From Allobacillus salarius (GTDB lineage Bacteria > Bacillota > Bacilli > Bacillales > Alkalibacillaceae): a DNA stretch of 64,000 nucleotides. The DNA lies in contig NZ_VMHE01000003.1 in the NCBI RefSeq assembly GCF_007559425.1, forward strand, positions 1-64,000, read 5' to 3'. A program made the position numbers and the translations under genes. Below the pieces are notes generated by a model. It was not told the DNA's origin. It ran no database searches and saw only the letters and a list, made by a program, of their open reading frames with translations. Within the stretch, counting starts at the first letter, position 1, and every line of letters begins with the position of its first letter. Shown here one piece after another: positions 14,753 through 24,171 of the stretch.

Positions 14753-17155
14753 TTAGTTACGTAGTGGTTTACCTTTCATCAACATATGCTGCATACGTTG
14801 TTGTGTTTTCGCTTCACCAATTAAGCTGATGAATGCTTCTCGTTCTAAGTCAAGTAGATATTGTTCATCGACCAGTGTTCCGTATGCAAGTTTTCCACCT
14901 GCAAGAACATAAGCTAATTTCCCAGCAATCTTCAAGTCATGTTCAGAAGCATAGCCACCTTGTACAAGGCCTTTAGCTCCCAGTAACATCGCTGCATAGC
15001 CTGGTTCACCAACAACAGGTACTTTTTCACGTTTTGGCGCTTGGTACCCTGCTTTTGCTAAGCCAAGCACACTTTGTTTAGCGTCATAGATGAGGTGATC
15101 ACCATTAACACTGATTTTGTCATGGTTATCCAAGAATCCGCTTTCACGTGCTTCAGCGGCTGAAGTGGACACTTGTGCCATTGCCACTTTCTCAAATACG
15201 TCATTCGCTACTTTCGTTAAATCGAAATCAGGTCCTTGTGGCAAGCCGCGTAGTGACTTCAAATAAAGCTCTTTCGTTCCGCCACCACCTGGAATTAAAC
15301 CGACACCGAATTCAACTAAGCCCATATACGTCTCTTGAGAAGCTTGAATGCTTGCTGCTGGAAGGCTGACTTCAGCTCCTCCACCTAGTGTCATGCCAAA
15401 TGGTGCGACGACAACCGGCTTTTCATTATATTTAATATTCATCATTGTGTCTTGGAATTGTTTAACGATCATTTCCAATTCAATGAAGTTAAAGTCTTGA
15501 GCTTCCATCAGCATCATGCCAAGGTTTGCACCGACACAGAAGTTCTTGCCTTGGTTCCCGATGACAAGACCTTTGTAATTTTTATTCACTTCTTCTAATG
15601 AATAATTAATCATCTGAAGGATGTCTGGACCAATCGCGTTACTTTGCGAATGGAATTCAAGGAGTGCAACGTCATCACCTAGGTCGATCAAGCTTGCACC
15701 TGAATTTTTCTTGATGACGCCATTGGATTCCTTGTAAAGCTTCAAATTGATTTCTTTCGGATTGACGTCCTTTTCGACATACTCACCGTTGTGGTAGTAG
15801 TACTCTTTACCGTTTTCGGTTTTATAGAACGTTTCGAATCCGCTTTCAATCATTTCATCGATCCAAGTAGGAACTTCTGCGCCCTCTTCTTTCATGCGTT
15901 CAACCGAAGATTTCACACCAATTGCATCCCACATTTCGAATGGTCCGAGCTGCCAGCCGAAGCCCCACTTCATTGCTTCATCGATTGCCTTCACATCGTC
16001 AGCAATTTCTCCGAGAAGTTCAGCAGAGTAAATGAGTGTTGGTTTTGTGATGTTCCAAACAAGGTCGCCACCACGGTCGCCTTTTGCATTGACAAGCGCT
16101 TTCAATTTCCGCTTCGCACCTTTTTGTTGTTTCGCTTGTCCAGTCGCTTCTGTCTTCAACTTTTTCTGTTCATTCTCATATTCCAATGTTTCAGGATTTA
16201 ACTCGTAGATGACACTGCCTTTTTCGCCTTTCTTCTTTAAGAAGAAACCTTTTCCGGCTTTTGCTCCGAGCATTCCTTTTTCATTCATCTGCTTCATAAA
16301 GTCAGGTACTTCGAATACTTCTTTCTCTTCACCTTCAACTTGATCGTACACGTTTTTCGCAACATGGATGAACGTGTCCAGTCCAACAACATCAAGTGTA
16401 CGGAAAGTCGCACTCTTCGGACGGCCAATCATAGGACCGGTTACAGAGTCAACTTCACCGATGCTGTAACCGCCTTTGAGCATTTCTTGAACCGTGACTA
16501 ACAAGCCATACGTTCCGATTCGGTTCGCAATGAAGTTTGGTGTGTCTTTCGCTTCAACAACACCTTTACCGAGTACATCTTCACCGAATGTCTTCATGAA
16601 AGATAAAACTTCCGGGTCTGTTTTCTCCGTCGGAATTACTTCTAAAAGCTTTAAGTAACGCGGCGGGTTGAAAAAGTGTGTACCGAGGAAATGTTTTTGG
16701 AAATCCTCTGAACGACCTTCCGCCATTGCGTTAATGGAGATCCCAGATGTGTTAGAAGATACAATCGTACCTTCTTTTCTATGCTCCTCAACCTGCTCAT
16801 AAACCTTTTTCTTAATGTCCAAGTTTTCAACAACTACTTCAATAATCCAGTCAACGTCTTTCAATTTCTCCATATCATCATCAAAGTTGCCTGTCGTAAT
16901 GAGATCCAGACTACTCTGACTTGTGATTGGAGAAGGCTTCTGCTTTTTCAATTTCGCTTTATTCTCGGTTGCGATCCGGTTCCGAACAGAAGCATCTTTT
17001 AACGTCAGACCCTTCTTCTCTTCTTTTTCCGTTAGCTCCCGAGGAACAATATCCAACATCAATGTAGGAATTCCTACGTTTGCCAAATGTGCCGCAATTC
17101 CAGCTCCCATCACACCTGAGCCTAAAACAGCCGCACGCTTGATTTGACGGTTCAT
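14753..17155 (-). CDS. fadN: 3-hydroxyacyl-CoA dehydrogenase/enoyl-CoA hydratase FadN
   Basis: 800 aa. The N-terminal NAD-binding domain begins with GSGVMGAGIAAHLANVG; the 3-hydroxyacyl-CoA dehydrogenase region follows (FFNPPRYLKLLEVIP). The C-terminal half is a crotonase fold with NQGKNFCVGANLGMM. This domain order (dehydrogenase first) is that of Bacillus FadN (YusL), the beta-oxidation bifunctional enzyme. First gene of the operon, directly after a FadR operator. Confidence 0.95.
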   Translation of the reverse strand: MNRQIKRAAVLGSGVMGAGIAAHLANVGIPTLMLDIVPRELTEKEEKKGLTLKDASVRNRIATENKAKLKKQKPSPITSQSSLDLITTGNFDDDMEKLKDVDWIIEVVVENLDIKKKVYEQVEEHRKEGTIVSSNTSGISINAMAEGRSEDFQKHFLGTHFFNPPRYLKLLEVIPTEKTDPEVLSFMKTFGEDVLGKGVVEAKDTPNFIANRIGTYGLLVTVQEMLKGGYSIGEVDSVTGPMIGRPKSATFRTLDVVGLDTFIHVAKNVYDQVEGEEKEVFEVPDFMKQMNEKGMLGAKAGKGFFLKKKGEKGSVIYELNPETLEYENEQKKLKTEATGQAKQQKGAKRKLKALVNAKGDRGGDLVWNITKPTLIYSAELLGEIADDVKAIDEAMKWGFGWQLGPFEMWDAIGVKSSVERMKEEGAEVPTWIDEMIESGFETFYKTENGKEYYYHNGEYVEKDVNPKEINLKLYKESNGVIKKNSGASLIDLGDDVALLEFHSQSNAIGPDILQMINYSLEEVNKNYKGLVIGNQGKNFCVGANLGMMLMEAQDFNFIELEMIVKQFQDTMMNIKYNEKPVVVAPFGMTLGGGAEVSLPAASIQASQETYMGLVEFGVGLIPGGGGTKELYLKSLRGLPQGPDFDLTKVANDVFEKVAMAQVSTSAAEARESGFLDNHDKISVNGDHLIYDAKQSVLGLAKAGYQAPKREKVPVVGEPGYAAMLLGAKGLVQGGYASEHDLKIAGKLAYVLAGGKLAYGTLVDEQYLLDLEREAFISLIGEAKTQQRMQHMLMKGKPLRN

Positions 17156-17174
17156 GAAACTTCCCCCTATTCTT

Positions 17175-17221
17175 TGAATGAATACTCATTCATTTTACTC
17201 GAAAATTTTTTGGATAGTCAA
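17175..17221 (-). promoter_or_regulatory. fadN promoter with a FadR operator
   Basis: The perfect 18-bp palindrome TGAATGAATACTCATTCA (17175-17192) matches the Bacillus FadR site. Immediately upstream on the minus strand are TTGACT (17216-17221), an 18-bp spacer and TAAAAT (17192-17197). FadR bound here would block the start of transcription and be released by long-chain acyl-CoA. Confidence 0.93.
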
Positions 17222-17393
17222 TCACTACCCAAAGCACTCTATTTAATACTATAAATTATTTTCCGATAATTCGCAAACCATTTTATGTCGATTACTCAAA
17301 ATTTCTAACTTTTTTATCTAATCAAATTGTTATTTACCTTGATGAAGGATAGAGCAATCGTTTTTTGCGCTACCCTTCGAGATGATTTTTACT

Positions 17394-17510
17394 TGGATTT
17401 GGCGGCTTGGCCTGTTTATCGGGCGGCTGGAACCGCTGATTGGGTGGCTCGGCCTGTATATCGGGTGGCTCGACGCATTTATCGGGCGGCTCGGCTCGCA
17501 AATCGATTTA
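17394..17510. repeat. 21-bp tandem repeat array, locus B
   Basis: Units start at 394, 415, 436, 457 and 478 (+17000), all 21 bp, core TTTATCGGGCGGCTCGG. The array ends directly at the fadM stop codon. The unit with GGCTGGAACCG closely resembles units of locus D on the opposite strand. The remaining gap to fadN holds only the promoter. Confidence 0.88.
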
Positions 17511-18413
17511 TTACTTAAAGATTCCTTTAACGACAAACCCGACGTTGGCTGGGCGTTCTGCTAAGCGTCTCATAAAGTAACCGTACCAGTCATTTCCGTA
17601 AGGTACATAGACACGCATCTTATATCCTTCTTCTGATAATTCGTTTTGACGTTCGTTACGTATGCCGTACAACATTTGGAATTCAAATTGATCACGCGGA
17701 ATATTATGTTCTTCTGCGAATTTTTTCGTGAATTCAATAATCGCATCATCATGTGTTGCGACAGCCGTGTAATTTCCGTTTTGCAAATGCTGGGCAATAA
17801 TTTTTTTGAAGTTTTCATCGGTATCTTTCTTTTCAGGAAAGGCAACTTCTGCTGATTCTTTATAGGCACCCTTCACTAAACGCAAATTCGGATTGTATTG
17901 ATTCAAGTTCTCTATATCGTCTGAGACACGATATAAGTATGCTTGCATGACGGTACCGATTCCATCATATTTTTGCTTTAACTTCTCAAATATATCTAAA
18001 GTCTTTTGCAGTCGCGGATAGTCTTCCATATCGATGGTGACAAACACATTGTATTTCTTCCCTGCTTCTAAAATTTTCTCCATATTTTCTAAAACAAGGT
18101 CTTCTGAAATATCTAATCCTAACGAAGTTAATTTTAAAGATAGTTGAGAGTCCAACTGATTTTCGCCAATCATTTTAATCGCATTTACACATTCATCGGC
18201 TCTGGATCTTGCTTCGTCTGATTCACTGACAAACTCACCAAGAAAATCGAGCGTAACAGACAATCCTTTTTCATTTAAGGATTCAATCGTCTTTTTCGCA
18301 TCACTGATTTTCTCCCCTGCCACGAAGCGGCCTGCCCCAAACTTCAACCCATATTTTCTAGCCATTTTCGTCAAAAGTTTATTATCGGATAAAAACAGAA
18401 AAAATTTTCTCAT
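17511..18413 (-). CDS. fadM: Proline dehydrogenase FadM
   Basis: 300 aa from the ATG at 18413, which follows GGAG with good spacing and matches the B. subtilis YusM N-terminus (RKFFLFLS). In-frame ATGs exist 12 and 36 bp upstream (the one at 18425 follows GAGAGG and GAGG), so the start is not certain. A TIM-barrel proline dehydrogenase with RLVKGAYKE, the catalytic-lobe EFQMLYGIR and a C-terminal RRLAERPAN. It oxidises L-proline to pyrroline-5-carboxylate, reducing FAD. It follows the fad genes as in B. subtilis; no P5C dehydrogenase is in this window. Confidence 0.92.
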   Translation of the reverse strand: MRKFFLFLSDNKLLTKMARKYGLKFGAGRFVAGEKISDAKKTIESLNEKGLSVTLDFLGEFVSESDEARSRADECVNAIKMIGENQLDSQLSLKLTSLGLDISEDLVLENMEKILEAGKKYNVFVTIDMEDYPRLQKTLDIFEKLKQKYDGIGTVMQAYLYRVSDDIENLNQYNPNLRLVKGAYKESAEVAFPEKKDTDENFKKIIAQHLQNGNYTAVATHDDAIIEFTKKFAEEHNIPRDQFEFQMLYGIRNERQNELSEEGYKMRVYVPYGNDWYGYFMRRLAERPANVGFVVKGIFK

Positions 18414-18669
18414 GACTTTCTCCATCTGCCTCAACCTCTCTGTCTGCATCTATGTAATCGCTTACTATTCTATCATGGATTTAATGAATTTTGTACTTTC
18501 AGAATTTTGTTTTTTTAAATAATAGACACTTAAAAAGCTTTAGTTGTGCTAGATGTATTCGCCTGACCCCACGTAGACATCTGCAGAAAAAGCAACAGTC
18601 GAAAATCCAATGGAACTGGGACATAACTAAAACGTTGGCCACCGCATAAGACACCATTGCGATAAAACG

Positions 18670-18842
18670 ATGATTCATAAATATATTAGCGAAGGAAAAA
18701 CACGAAAACTCCTGCGGGATGAAAAGCGTAGATGAGACCCCGCAGTACGAGGAGGCTCATCAGCGCCCGCGGAAAGGGTAGTGTTTTTCCGAAGCGGTGG
18801 TTGCTGTATTCCTCTTTCTAAGAGCTTTCATTTATGAATTTG
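18670..18842. repeat. Dispersed Bacillales palindromic repeat (copy 1)
   Basis: Nested inverted repeats: outer GATTCATAAAT/ATTTATGAATT, then AGCGAAGGAAAAACAC/GTGTTTTTCCGAAGC, with the core CTCCTGCGGGA...GACCCCGCAG...GAGGAGGCTC...GCCCGCGG. This GC-rich core is a widespread intergenic repeat in Bacillus relatives. The gap from 18480 to 18900 otherwise holds no gene. Confidence 0.85.
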
Positions 18843-18867
18843 ATTTAATTAATAAATAAAATACCCC

Positions 18868-18897
18868 ATAAAAAAAGGCCCCTCATTCGGGACCTGT
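18868..18897 (-). terminator. Terminator of copZ
   Basis: Minus strand AGGTCCC-GAATGA-GGGGCCT followed by seven T, 13 bp after the stop. Confidence 0.88.
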
Positions 18898-18909
18898 TCC
18901 TCATCTTTA

Positions 18910-19116
18910 TTAAGCGACAACGTCATACCCTTGACCCTCAACTACTTCAATCAACTGTTCCTTTGAAACGAGGGAATCTTCGTACGCGACATCGACATTA
19001 CCTGAATCTAAATTAACTTCTACTGACTGGACACCTTCAAGATTACTCAGTGCATCATTCACAGATTGCTTGCAATGACCACAAGTCATTCCTGTAACTT
19101 TTAATGTAATTTGCAT
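18910..19116 (-). CDS. copZ: Copper chaperone CopZ
   Basis: 68 aa from the ATG after AAGGTGGGG (a start 18 bp upstream is possible but lacks a site). A heavy-metal-associated domain with GMTCGHCKQ, the Cu(I)-binding CXXC at about residues 12-15. Such chaperones hand Cu(I) to CopA. No copA or csoR is adjacent; the gene is divergent from the zinc operon. Confidence 0.9.
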   Translation of the reverse strand: MQITLKVTGMTCGHCKQSVNDALSNLEGVQSVEVNLDSGNVDVAYEDSLVSKEQLIEVVEGQGYDVVA

Positions 19117-19233
19117 GTTTTCCCCACCTTTCATTTGTTTGGTTTTATTGTTTCGTATGTATGAATAAAAATCAAGAAATAAAGCTATAAGTGAAGGTAT
19201 GTAATAAAATTTCGTAAATCGTAAGCATTCCTA

Positions 19234-19294
19234 TTTACAACATTAGACGATTAAGTTATACTTTTTTTATTCTAAATCGTAATCATTACGATGA
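19234..19294 (+). promoter_or_regulatory. znu promoter with a Zur box
   Basis: TTTACA (19234-19239), 17-bp spacer, TATACT (19257-19262), then AAATCGTAATCATTACGAT (19274-19292), an almost perfect match to the Bacillus Zur operator. The box covers the start region, so zinc-loaded Zur would repress the operon. Confidence 0.9.
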
Positions 19295-19320
19295 TACTCA
19301 CTTAGCAAGGAGAAAACAAA

Positions 19321-20316
19321 ATGAAAAAATTAATATTCGCTCTATTCCTTTTAACGATCGTTCTACTCAGCGCATGCCAATCAACAGATGAATCGCAAAA
19401 TGAAAAAAGCCACTCAGTCGCCGTTTCGATGTATCCGATTGAGTTTTTGATTTCTGAAATCGCAAAAGACCATGTCGATGTTGAAACAGTCATACCACCT
19501 GGAACCGATCCACATATTTATGAACCTTCTTCTAAAAAAATGATCGAATTATCGTCTAACGATGCTTTCTTTTATGTCGGGGATCAGATGGAAGCTTTTG
19601 GTGAAACGCTTGCCAGCACGGTTGCTGAACAAGGCTTGTCCGTCTACCAGCTTGCGGATTACAAAGAATTGTTCGAACAAAATTCAGACGTACATGCAGA
19701 TGAATCGCATGATCACAACGACCATGGAGAGGATGATACCGAATCTCATGAGCAAGATCATCATGAAGAACACTCTGGAGCGGACGGCATCCATGTTCAC
19801 GATTATAACCCTCATTTTTGGTTGGATCCTGTACGAATGAGTTTAGCGGCAGAAATTATAACACAAAATTTAATTGAACTGTACCCGAAACTTGAGGATG
19901 ATTTTAATCAAAATTTAGAGACATTGCAGAATAATCTTCATGAACTACACCTAGAGTTTCAAGCATTGCAGGATGAGGATTACACCCTTTTTGTAACACA
20001 TAAAGCGTTTGGATATTGGACTGAACGCTACGGAATTGAACAACTATCCGTTCGTGGGGTCTCTTCTTCACAAGAGCCTTCTCAAAATGAGTTGAGAAAA
20101 ATCTTCGATGAAGTTGAAGAACATAACATTAACCACATCATTTTAGAAACAATTAGCCAAGACCGACTTGCTATGACCATTGCTGAAGAAATGGGTTTAC
20201 GCGTATTATACATGCATAATCTCGAAGCGTTGACCGAGGAAAACATTCAGCAAAATAAAGACTACTTTGACTTAATGCGAGAAAATATAAACACGATTCA
20301 AAAGACGAAACAATAA
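19321..20316 (+). CDS. znuA: Zinc ABC transporter substrate-binding lipoprotein ZnuA/AdcA-like
   Basis: 331 aa. Lipoprotein signal with lipobox LLSAC (Cys about 19). A cluster-9 (TroA/ZnuA) solute-binding protein with metal ligands in GTDPHIYEPS and HFWLDP. Between them is a His/Asp/Glu-rich loop (about residues 122-160) typical of zinc-binding members. First gene of znuA-znuC-znuB-zur; the Zur box and His loop favour zinc over manganese. Confidence 0.93.
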   Translation: MKKLIFALFLLTIVLLSACQSTDESQNEKSHSVAVSMYPIEFLISEIAKDHVDVETVIPPGTDPHIYEPSSKKMIELSSNDAFFYVGDQMEAFGETLASTVAEQGLSVYQLADYKELFEQNSDVHADESHDHNDHGEDDTESHEQDHHEEHSGADGIHVHDYNPHFWLDPVRMSLAAEIITQNLIELYPKLEDDFNQNLETLQNNLHELHLEFQALQDEDYTLFVTHKAFGYWTERYGIEQLSVRGVSSSQEPSQNELRKIFDEVEEHNINHIILETISQDRLAMTIAEEMGLRVLYMHNLEALTEENIQQNKDYFDLMRENINTIQKTKQ

Positions 20317-20329
20317 GGAGGTTCACCTG

Positions 20330-21082
20330 ATGAGCACACCGTTAGTATCTGTCAGCCATCTTTCCCATCGGTATGATCAACATTCCGTATTGGAAGATGT
20401 CAGTTTTGATGTTGAAGAAGGTAGCTTTGTCGGTTTAGTTGGCCCAAATGGTTCAGGTAAAACGACATTGATTAAATTAATATTAGGGATTGAAAGAATC
20501 CAAAAAGGTTCCATCGAACTATTCGGTAAGCCTGTTCAGCGCTTTAGAAACAAAGGACATATCAGTTTTGTTTCACAAAAAGCGAACAGCTTTAATCGTG
20601 GGTTTCCTGCGACAGCAAAAGAAGTCGTCGGTATGGGACTAACCGCTGGCAGTTCACTGTTCCGCTCTCAGTCCAATATAAACGAACAAATTAACCAAGC
20701 TTTGGAACATGTGAATATGATGACTTTTGCCAACCAAAATATCGGGGAGCTTTCAGGCGGGCAACAGCAACGTGTGTTCATCGCACGTGCTCTTGTTAGT
20801 AAACCGCAGCTTCTTATATTGGATGAGCCGACAGTTGGTGTGGATACGGATAATGTCCAGCAATTTTATCAACTACTTTCGACATTAAATCGAGAGCTCG
20901 GCATTACATTAATTCTCGTTTCACATGATATTGGCACCATTACAACGCAGGTGAATGACCTGCTATGTTTAAATAAAACCTTGCATTATCATGGGGACCC
21001 GAATGAATTTGATCAGTTAAGCAATGAAGAAAGATCAACATTTTATGGTCATGACCTCAATGTCATCACACATGACCATTAG
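20330..21082 (+). CDS. znuC: Zinc ABC transporter ATP-binding protein ZnuC
   Basis: 250 aa. Walker A GPNGSGKTT, signature LSGGQQQRVFIARAL, Walker B LLILDEPTVGVD and switch SHDIG. Ribosome-binding site AAGGAGG, 13 bp after znuA. It energises zinc uptake through ZnuB. Confidence 0.93.
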   Translation: MSTPLVSVSHLSHRYDQHSVLEDVSFDVEEGSFVGLVGPNGSGKTTLIKLILGIERIQKGSIELFGKPVQRFRNKGHISFVSQKANSFNRGFPATAKEVVGMGLTAGSSLFRSQSNINEQINQALEHVNMMTFANQNIGELSGGQQQRVFIARALVSKPQLLILDEPTVGVDTDNVQQFYQLLSTLNRELGITLILVSHDIGTITTQVNDLLCLNKTLHYHGDPNEFDQLSNEERSTFYGHDLNVITHDH

Positions 21083-21099
21083 GTAAGGGGAGATATTGG

Positions 21100-21954
21100 A
21101 TGCTAGAAGCCCTATTAAATTATGAACTACTTCAAAATACTTTTTTTACAGGATTGCTCGTCGGTTTGATTGCACCGCTGCTTGGAACGTTTGTCGTCGT
21201 GCAGCGGCAAGCGATGATTGCTGATGGTCTTTCACACGTCACGTTAGCCGGTATTGCATTTGGCATGTTTATGCAGAAGCAGCCGATGTCGACGATGATT
21301 ACTCCATTTCAGTTTGGAATGATTTTTTCGATTGCCGGAGCAGTCATCATCGAAAAGCTTCGTTCAATGTATCGAGAATTCCAAGAAATTGCGATACCGA
21401 TCATCCATTCACTCGGCGTCGGACTAGCCATTATATTTATCGCTTTAGCGAACGGTATTAACACAGATATTTATTCGTATTTATTCGGTTCCGTTGCTGC
21501 CGTCAGCCGTAACGATTTACTTTTAATTTTAGGTACAGCGATATTCGTTGTTATAGTAGTTTTCGTTCTTTACAAGAAATTATTTGCTCTTTCTTTTGAT
21601 GAAGAATTTGCTCAAGTATCCGGTATTCGTGCACGATTTATCCATTACTTATTTATGATTTTAACCGCTTTAGTCATCGCTGCTTCCATTCGAATTGTCG
21701 GTGTTTTACTCGTATCTGCCTTGATGACACTTCCAGTTGCAACGAGTATGCGTGTTGCAAAAAGCTTTAAACAAACAATCTGGTACAGTATTCTATATGG
21801 AGAAGTAGCTGTCATCATCGGATTAATTTCAGGCTATTATTTAGAAATTCCACCTGGTGGGACGATTGTTCTTACAGCCGTTCTATTACTTGGTTTAACG
21901 TTATTGGTGAAAAAGATCAAATCACTCGGAAGAATTGAAGGTGAGCATTCATGA
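21100..21954 (+). CDS. znuB: Zinc ABC transporter permease ZnuB
   Basis: 284 aa, an ABC-3 family permease with about eight membrane segments; the motif VVQRQAMIADGLSHVTLAGIA near residue 40 is characteristic. The stop overlaps the zur start (ATGA). Confidence 0.93.
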   Translation: MLEALLNYELLQNTFFTGLLVGLIAPLLGTFVVVQRQAMIADGLSHVTLAGIAFGMFMQKQPMSTMITPFQFGMIFSIAGAVIIEKLRSMYREFQEIAIPIIHSLGVGLAIIFIALANGINTDIYSYLFGSVAAVSRNDLLLILGTAIFVVIVVFVLYKKLFALSFDEEFAQVSGIRARFIHYLFMILTALVIAASIRIVGVLLVSALMTLPVATSMRVAKSFKQTIWYSILYGEVAVIIGLISGYYLEIPPGGTIVLTAVLLLGLTLLVKKIKSLGRIEGEHS

Positions 21955-22361
21955 ATTTGAATGAGGCGCTGAATCTATTAAAAAATGAAGGCTATAAATT
22001 TACCGATAAACGGAAAGATATACTAGAGTTTTTTGCGAAGGAAGATGGATATCGGACTGCAAGTGATCTCTGGGAAATACTGAGCGATAAATACCCTGGA
22101 ATCAGCTATGACACAATCTATCGGAACTTGCATTTGTTTCATGACCTTCGTATTTTAGAATCAACCGAATTAGCTGGCGAAAAACATTTTCGTTTTTCAT
22201 GTGGGCATGAACACCACCATCATCACTTTATATGTAACAACTGTGGTAAAACAAAATCCATCAAAACATGTCCGATGGATTTCATTCAACCGAAATTTCA
22301 AGGATATATGATTGAAAGTCACAAATTTGAAGTCTATGGATTATGCCCGGTTTGTCAATAA
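21951..22361 (+). CDS. zur: Zinc uptake regulator Zur (Fur family)
   Basis: 136 aa. N-terminal winged helix (YDTIYRNLHLF recognition region), a His-rich HEHHHHHF metal segment and two CXXC structural zinc sites (CNNCGK, CPVC). Encoded in the operon it is predicted to control, so the circuit is autoregulated through the Zur box upstream of znuA. Confidence 0.92.
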   Translation: MNLNEALNLLKNEGYKFTDKRKDILEFFAKEDGYRTASDLWEILSDKYPGISYDTIYRNLHLFHDLRILESTELAGEKHFRFSCGHEHHHHHFICNNCGKTKSIKTCPMDFIQPKFQGYMIESHKFEVYGLCPVCQ

Positions 22362-22377
22362 CTAAAACGATAATAAT

Positions 22378-22426
22378 ACCCTTACGATGGTGCTTTAGAT
22401 ATTTAAGCCATCGTAAGGGTTTTGTT
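22378..22426 (+). terminator. Terminator of the znu-zur operon
   Basis: ACCCTTACGATGG pairs perfectly with CCATCGTAAGGGT, followed by TTTGTTTTC. Confidence 0.9.
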
Positions 22427-22460
22427 TTCACTTTTTATGATAGTGCTATTGCCTATTCAT

Positions 22461-23630
22461 TCAGAGTGAACGTGCCTGATAGGTTCGCTCAGCATTTTCT
22501 CTTTTTGGCTCCATACCTCTTCTTCGTATATTTCCTTTCACCGCAATATTCATTAATATACCTAAAAGGAAAAAGGTAATCAGTAACGAGGAACCACCAT
22601 AACTGATTAACGGTAGCGTAATACCTGTAATTGGCATTAACCCTGTAATCGCACCTAAATTAATGAACACTTGTGAAGTAATCTGAAATGTAATCCCATA
22701 GGCAAGTAGCTGTCCAAATTGGTCAGTCGCTCGTTTAGCGATCATAAGCCCTTTAAACATAAATGCGATGTATAAGCCGATGACAAACAATACGCCAATC
22801 AGTCCTAATTCTTCAGCAATCACCGACATAATAAAGTCTGTATGTGCTTCAGGTAGAAACCCAGCTTTCTGTACACTGTTACTTAATCCGACTCCGTTGA
22901 CTTGTCCACTCGCAATGGCTATTAGTGAATGAACTAGCTGATAATCTTCACCACTTGGATCTGAGAAAGGGTCTAGAAAACCGGTGAGTCGTTCCATCCG
23001 ATAACCTTCTGTCAAAATTAATAAGACAACTCCTGCTAGTGCCGTTCCACCTAGCAAGAAAAGATGTCGGAAACGAATTCCAGCAAACATCAAAATAATT
23101 CCACAAGGTATGATAATGGAAACGGCTGTACCTAAATCAGGTTGTAGCACAATCAATAGGAAGACAAATAGTAATACGATTAATGGTGGCATAACGCCTT
23201 GTCCAAAATGATGCAATTTTTCTTGCTTGTTTGTGTAAGCTTTAGCAAAGTATAAAATCAAAGCCACTTTTGCTACTTCAGACGGTTGGAGAAGAATGAA
23301 ACCTAAATTCAACCAACGCGTCGCTTCGTTTCTTGTGACTCCGACACCTGGTATTAAAACTAAAATTAATAACAAGATTGTTCCTAATATAAATATGGGA
23401 ATAAACGGACCGAGCTTGCGATAATTGAATAGACTCATTAAACCGAAGATAGCAAAACCAATAGCCAAGAAAATTCTTTGGCGATCAAAGAAAAAGTCTG
23501 GGTTATTTAAGTCAGGGTCTAGTCCTGCGAACACAAAGCTCGCACTATAAACCATGACAATACCGACCGCTGCTAGTAATAATATAATAACGAATAATGG
23601 ATAATCTATATTTTTTAAATGGTTTTTCAC
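22461..23630 (-). CDS. FtsW/RodA/SpoVE-family peptidoglycan glycosyltransferase
   Basis: 389 aa with about ten membrane segments. Family signatures include the catalytic-Asp region LQPDLGTA, EEGL-like AEELGLIG and the C-terminal PITGITLPLISYGGSS. SEDS proteins polymerise glycan strands from lipid II with a class B PBP. The sequence is closer to FtsW than to RodA by eye, but no partner PBP is adjacent, so the paralogue cannot be fixed. Transcribed alone. Confidence 0.88.
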   Translation of the reverse strand: MKNHLKNIDYPLFVIILLLAAVGIVMVYSASFVFAGLDPDLNNPDFFFDRQRIFLAIGFAIFGLMSLFNYRKLGPFIPIFILGTILLLILVLIPGVGVTRNEATRWLNLGFILLQPSEVAKVALILYFAKAYTNKQEKLHHFGQGVMPPLIVLLFVFLLIVLQPDLGTAVSIIIPCGIILMFAGIRFRHLFLLGGTALAGVVLLILTEGYRMERLTGFLDPFSDPSGEDYQLVHSLIAIASGQVNGVGLSNSVQKAGFLPEAHTDFIMSVIAEELGLIGVLFVIGLYIAFMFKGLMIAKRATDQFGQLLAYGITFQITSQVFINLGAITGLMPITGITLPLISYGGSSLLITFFLLGILMNIAVKGNIRRRGMEPKRENAERTYQARSL

Positions 23631-23706
23631 AGGTCAACACTCCCATAGTAATACTATACATGAATTGTCCCGATTTTTAACAGTATCTTTTTACTCAAAT
23701 TAAAAA

Positions 23707-23826
23707 TTACTTGGGAGATAATACGCCTTTTGACCGTGTATACTTGTATTTATGATGCGCTAAAGCATTTCGATGTAAACGATCGAACCCTTGAAACCCA
23801 AATGATTGATAATAATCTTGATTTAA
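23707..23826 (-). pseudogene. Possible 3' gene remnant (39 codons)
   Basis: A minus-strand frame without a start codon or ribosome-binding site encodes NQDYYQSFGFQGFDRLHRN..., ends at TAA 23707-23709 and has stop codons just upstream. The composition is protein-like, suggesting the tail of a deleted gene. I do not recognise the family. The rest of 23631-23920 shows no gene. Confidence 0.3.
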
Positions 23827-23920
23827 TTATTAACAATTTCAATGTAATCGTTGTGTAAGTTAATTTGAAGCTGTCATATGACTCGCTCCTTTGTTTTTTG
23901 CTCTCTTCTATCAATCAGTT

Positions 23921-24060
23921 GGTTTCAGGCGAGGAGCGTCGGCGGTGACGCCTGCGGGATAAGCACGAGTCTCGAGACCCCGCAGGCCACACTTTTCGGC
24001 CGAGGAGGCTCGGGCCGTGCCCGCGGCAAGCATCCGCCGTAAGCGAAACGCCTGACACCG
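23921..24060. repeat. Dispersed Bacillales palindromic repeat (copy 2)
   Basis: Outer arms GGTTTCAGGCG and CGCCTGACACC enclose the core CGCCTGCGGGA...GAGACCCCGCAGG...GCCGAGGAGGCTCGGGC...GCCCGCGG. It is the same element class as at 18670-18842 and is far more GC-rich than its surroundings. Confidence 0.87.
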
Positions 24061-24116
24061 GCTGTCATCGATCCCTACTCTAAGTTGTGAATTATTCCAA
24101 CAAGTATTTTAGAGTC

Positions 24117-24154
24117 AAAAAAACCACCTTCCGCACGATGCGAAAGATGGTTTC
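24117..24154 (-). terminator. Terminator of the ABC-F gene
   Basis: Minus strand AAACCATCTTTCGCA-TCG-TGCGGAAGGTGGTTT followed by T residues. Confidence 0.9.
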
Positions 24155-24171
24155 TGTATCACTAACACCTA

